Position numbers and translations under genes: made by a program. The notes below the pieces were generated by a model. That model had not been told where the DNA came from, did not search any database, and saw only the letters and a program-made list of their open reading frames with translations. From NCBI GenBank assembly GCA_904393845.1, contig CAJFNB010000060.1:1-8035 (forward strand): a DNA stretch of 8,035 nt. Direction: 5' to 3'. Source of the stretch: Alloclostridium intestinigallinarum (GTDB lineage Bacteria; Bacillota; Clostridia; Christensenellales; UBA3700). Of the stretch, positions 5,773 to 8,035 are shown piece after piece (the stretch's first letter is position 1; each line of letters opens with the position of its first letter).

Positions 5773-5804
5773 CGGGAGCGTGGGACGCTCCACCCCTTAA
5801 CCGC
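5773..5804 (+). repeat. GGAGCG-hairpin repeat, copy 2
   Basis: This segment is identical over 32 bases to 3379-3410, including the 7-bp hairpin at 5775-5791. It is the left end of a noncoding stretch of about 150 bases (to 5925) that also contains the 65-bp repeat. The remaining AT-rich sequence between 5805 and 5860 shows no gene. Confidence 0.9.
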
Positions 5805-5860
5805 TGCGAAGTAACAATAGTATTATTTTATAGCATTATCTCTGCACTATCTTATAATTT

Positions 5861-5925
5861 TAATAAAGCGAAACAAAATCGCACTTTTGCCAAGTGGGAG
5901 CGCATGGCGCTCCACCCATAATAAT
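5861..5925 (+). repeat. 65-bp dispersed repeat with hairpin, direct copy
   Basis: This aligns gap-free, about 80% by hand count, with the reverse complement of 3626-3690. Its hairpin is GGAGCGC-ATG-GCGCTCC (5897-5913), then ACCCAT. Compared with copies 1 and 2, the T-A pair closing the loop is replaced by C-G on both sides, a compensatory change that keeps the stem intact. Confidence 0.85.
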
Positions 5926-5989
5926 GCAAGCAAAGCGCATGTCATATTGCGCTATCCTCGTTCATATCCTTTAACAAGGAGGACAGGCT

Positions 5990-6370
5990 ATGACTAAAAT
6001 AAACAAAAGCGACATCTTCGACCTTTTAAGGAGTATACTCATATCCGTACTTATATCGGTAATCGGCGTGATAATTCTGGCAATCATCGCAAAGTTCGCC
6101 GACTTATCCGACGGGGTCATTACGGGCGTGAACATATTTATCCGCGTGCTTGCAATACTTCTCGGAATGCTTATCGGTACGAGGGCGGGCAGATACTTTA
6201 TAGCGAAAGGGGTGGTTACCGGCGGCGTTTTCGCGCTGTTCACCTATCTTTTATCGGCAATTCTGGCGGGGAGTTTTACCGCATCGGGTATGACCTTGTA
6301 CGACGCGCTGGCGTGCATTCTGGCAGGGATAATCAGCGGCGGCATATGCGCGGTGGCGAAAAAGTCGTAG
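5990..6370 (+). CDS. Small four-helix membrane protein, TIGR04086-like
   Basis: This 126-residue hydrophobic protein has four likely transmembrane helices, at about residues 13-36, 43-64, 72-94 and 103-122, a charged N-terminus (MTKINKSDIF) and a short basic C-terminus (AKKS). Small-residue motifs such as LLGMLIGTRAGRYF and ILAGIISGGICA suggest tight helix packing. Its size, topology and place between yajC and the SCIFF genes fit the clostridial membrane protein family TIGR04086; that assignment rests on context and resemblance, since I could not run a profile. Its function is unknown. AAGGAGG at 5976-5982 lies seven bases before the ATG. I see no strong promoter right upstream, only the repeat region, and no clear terminator after it. 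Confidence 0.85.
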   Translation: MTKINKSDIFDLLRSILISVLISVIGVIILAIIAKFADLSDGVITGVNIFIRVLAILLGMLIGTRAGRYFIAKGVVTGGVFALFTYLLSAILAGSFTASGMTLYDALACILAGIISGGICAVAKKS

Positions 6371-6408
6371 AGAAAAAGCGGCGCGTGCGTTCGCAGGAAA
6401 AAATTCGC

Positions 6409-6437
6409 TTGCATTTTCATACGATATATATTACAAT
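6409..6437 (+). promoter_or_regulatory. Possible scfA promoter
   Basis: TTGCAT (6409-6414), a 17-base spacer and TACAAT (6432-6437) lie in the 96-base gap before scfA. The -10 box matches five of six consensus bases, but the -35 only three. The predicted +1 near 6444 would leave a short leader containing GGAGG. Read-through from the upstream membrane gene is also possible. Confidence 0.5.
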
Positions 6438-6466
6438 ATAGTAAACACTAACCGGAGGTGCAAGTT

Positions 6467-6637
6467 ATGCATATCAATTCCATCGTAAAAAAGACCATTC
6501 GCAAGGAAGGCAAGATAGGCTGCGGCGAGTGCCAGTCCAGCTGCCAGTCCGCCTGCAAGACCAGCTGCACTGTGGGCAACCAGAGCTGCAAAAACAACGG
6601 TGAAAAGGTGAACGTAGTCCGCAAGCCTCTTATCTGA
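6467..6637 (+). CDS. scfA: SCIFF six-cysteine peptide precursor ScfA
   Basis: This 56-residue peptide belongs to the SCIFF family (six cysteines in forty-five), a clostridial ribosomally made precursor that its partner radical-SAM enzyme crosslinks through thioether bonds. The leader MHINSIVKKTIRKEGKIG precedes the Cys core CGECQSSCQSACKTSC (19-34) and TVGNQSC (35-41); cysteines are at 19, 22, 26, 30, 34 and 41. In the characterised homologue a Cys-to-Thr thioether was reported, as I recall it; the equivalent pair here would be Cys30 and Thr35. The tail after Cys41, about 15 residues ending VRKPLI, is longer than the few residues I remember for typical members. GGAGG at 6454-6458 sits eight bases before the ATG. 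The TGA overlaps the scfB ATG by one base. The mature product's role is unknown. Confidence 0.96.
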   Translation: MHINSIVKKTIRKEGKIGCGECQSSCQSACKTSCTVGNQSCKNNGEKVNVVRKPLI

Positions 6638-7995
6638 TGGTTCATACATTCAAATTTTCTTACTCGGGCAAGGAGTATTACTTTGTCTGGGATGTGGAAA
6701 GCGGCAGTCTGCACAACGTTGACAGGGTCGCTTTTCTGATTGTCAATAAGATTTACGACGTTCGTCCGCTCAGTGAAGAAGAGCAGGGCGAACTTTGCGC
6801 TATTCCGAAAGAAGAATTCGACGGCATAGTTTCCGAACTGAAAAATCTGGAGGCGGAAGGCAGTCTTAACGCGCCGTGCACTACCTATGTGGAGAAAAAG
6901 CGCACGGGCGAGATAAAGGCAATGTGCCTGAACGTGTGTTACGACTGCAATTTAAGGTGCAAGTACTGCTTTGCCGACGAGGGCACCTACCACACCACCT
7001 CGCGCGCGCATATGACGGCGGAAGTTGGCAGACAGGCGATAGACTGGCTTATCGCCCATAGCGGAAAACGCCGTAACCTTGAAGTGGACTTTTTCGGCGG
7101 AGAGCCGCTGCTGTGCTACGACGCGGTCAAAAGCATAGTAGAGTACGCCCGCTCGCGCGAAAAGGAGACGGGCAAGACTTTTTCCTTCACCATGACCACA
7201 AACTGCCTGCTTCTGGACGAAGAAAAGGCTAAGTGGCTGGACGAAAATATGTACAACGTCGTCCTCTCGCTCGACGGCAGAAAGGAAGTGCACAACCGTA
7301 TGCGCCCCACTCCGAGCGGAAAGGATGTGTACGATATAATCAGGAAAAATGCGCTGTATATGGCGAAACTGCGCGGCAATAAGTCGTATTATGTGCGCGG
7401 TACGTTCACGCACGAAAACCTCGATTTTGCCGAAGACGTAAAGGCGATGGTGGAAGCGGGCTTTGACAGCGTATCCGTCGAACCCGTAGTCACCGACCTT
7501 AAAGGCATAGAAATTTCGGAGAGTGATTTGCCGAAGATATGCGAAGAGTACGACAAACTTGCGCGCTATTATCTGGAAAGATATGACGAAGGCAAGCCGT
7601 TTACCTTCTTCCACTACTTTATTGACCTTGAAACTTCGCCCTGCATGACCAAGCGCCTTACCGGTTGCGGCAGCGGCTGCGAATACGTCGCCGTATCTCC
7701 CGAGGGCAAGATTTATCCCTGCCACCAATTCTGCGAGCAGGAGCAGTACTGCATGGGCGACGTGCGGGGGAACGAGGGCGTACCCGGCGTAGCCGATTAC
7801 TTTGCGACCAACATAGTTACGCGCAAAAAAGACTGCGAAAACTGCTTTGCAAAATACTATTGCAGCGGCGGTTGCGCCGCCAACAACATAAAATTCGGCG
7901 GGGGAATGGACAGCGTTACGCCCGTTACCTGCGCGATGATGAGAAAACGCCTCGAAAACGCCCTGTTTATTGCCGCGTATACGCTTACAAAATAA
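6637..7995 (+). CDS. scfB: SCIFF radical SAM maturase ScfB
   Basis: ScfB uses S-adenosylmethionine and iron-sulfur clusters to install thioether crosslinks in the SCIFF peptide. In the 452-residue protein, residues 1 to about 90 fit the N-terminal peptide-recognition domain expected in this family. The radical-SAM motif is Cys104-x3-Cys108-x2-Cys111 (CNLRCKYC), with GGEP at 154-157 for SAM binding. The C-terminal SPASM domain carries Cys344, Cys348, Cys362, Cys366 and Cys372, then Cys400-x2-Cys403-x5-Cys409-x3-Cys413 and Cys432, enough for two auxiliary 4Fe-4S clusters. All motifs look intact. The ATG shares one base with the scfA stop (TGATG), which implies translational coupling and one transcript; no separate Shine-Dalgarno site is obvious. 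A long hairpin overlaps its stop codon. Confidence 0.97.
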   Translation: MVHTFKFSYSGKEYYFVWDVESGSLHNVDRVAFLIVNKIYDVRPLSEEEQGELCAIPKEEFDGIVSELKNLEAEGSLNAPCTTYVEKKRTGEIKAMCLNVCYDCNLRCKYCFADEGTYHTTSRAHMTAEVGRQAIDWLIAHSGKRRNLEVDFFGGEPLLCYDAVKSIVEYARSREKETGKTFSFTMTTNCLLLDEEKAKWLDENMYNVVLSLDGRKEVHNRMRPTPSGKDVYDIIRKNALYMAKLRGNKSYYVRGTFTHENLDFAEDVKAMVEAGFDSVSVEPVVTDLKGIEISESDLPKICEEYDKLARYYLERYDEGKPFTFFHYFIDLETSPCMTKRLTGCGSGCEYVAVSPEGKIYPCHQFCEQEQYCMGDVRGNEGVPGVADYFATNIVTRKKDCENCFAKYYCSGGCAANNIKFGGGMDSVTPVTCAMMRKRLENALFIAAYTLTK

Positions 7996-8013
7996 CAATT
8001 TTGTGAGCGTATA
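7978..8013 (+). other. 16-bp hairpin straddling the scfB stop codon
   Basis: TATACGCTTACAAAAT (7978-7993) pairs with ATTTTGTGAGCGTATA (7998-8013) through 16 positions with one G·U, leaving a four-base loop AACA. The stop codon TAA (7993-7995) lies at the loop. No T tract follows, so it is not a standard intrinsic terminator; it could stabilise the 3' end, act as a processing site, or reduce expression of a downstream gene outside the window. Nothing else is recognisable to 8035. Confidence 0.8.
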
Positions 8014-8035
8014 ACCATAGGCGCCGCGCATAAGC

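Noticed and set aside
5050..5793. 247-codon open frame on the minus strand
   Set aside because: It runs through the yajC terminator and the antisense of yajC, with no start signals.
6952..8031. 359-codon open frame on the minus strand
   Set aside because: It is antisense to scfB, whose radical-SAM and SPASM motifs are intact, and its translation resembles no family I know.

Overview
This window looks chromosomal and clostridial (Firmicutes). It carries the gene string ruvA-ruvB-queA-tgt-yajC-(TIGR04086-like membrane protein)-scfA-scfB, an arrangement I associate with Clostridia. The six-cysteine SCIFF peptide and its radical-SAM maturase are themselves a clostridial hallmark. Coding DNA is moderately GC-rich with frequent ATA isoleucine codons, while the intergenic DNA is AT-rich and full of palindromes. 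I cannot name the species. An uncultured gut-type lineage is only a guess.

Layout. Bases 1-360 are a tandem array of seven 50-bp units, each with a palindrome built on CTTGTCAAG/CTTGACAAG. The array is cut by the left edge of the window. Bases 361-574 hold a short non-repeat stretch, a decayed array-like copy and the ruvA promoter. ruvA, ruvB and queA (575-3290) are tightly coupled by 1- and 4-base overlaps. queA and tgt, often close neighbours, are here separated by 516 noncoding bases (3291-3806) packed with inverted repeats and copies of a local repeat family. tgt (3807-4925) ends at a terminator. yajC (5107-5682) has its own promoter and a strong terminator. A second intergenic repeat stretch (5745-5989) precedes a small four-helix membrane protein (5990-6370). 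scfA (6467-6637) and scfB (6637-7998 with stop; coding part ends at 7995) form a precursor/maturase pair, and a 16-bp hairpin straddles the scfB stop codon.

Functions. RuvA and RuvB drive Holliday-junction branch migration. QueA and Tgt are steps of queuosine tRNA modification. YajC is the small Sec-associated membrane protein. ScfA is a ribosomally made peptide whose cysteines are crosslinked by ScfB.

The genes are ordinary, so the most interesting signals lie between them. (1) ruvA and tgt have look-alike promoters whose predicted +1 falls exactly on the A of the ATG, with no Shine-Dalgarno sequence, which suggests leaderless mRNAs. Downstream genes in the same window have clear Shine-Dalgarno sites. 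(2) A 50-bp palindromic tandem array with a 100-bp higher-order period lies upstream of ruvA. (3) A repeat family with a GGAGCGY/RCGCTCC hairpin occurs four times and shows a compensatory base change. I see no clear evidence of a wholly new protein system.
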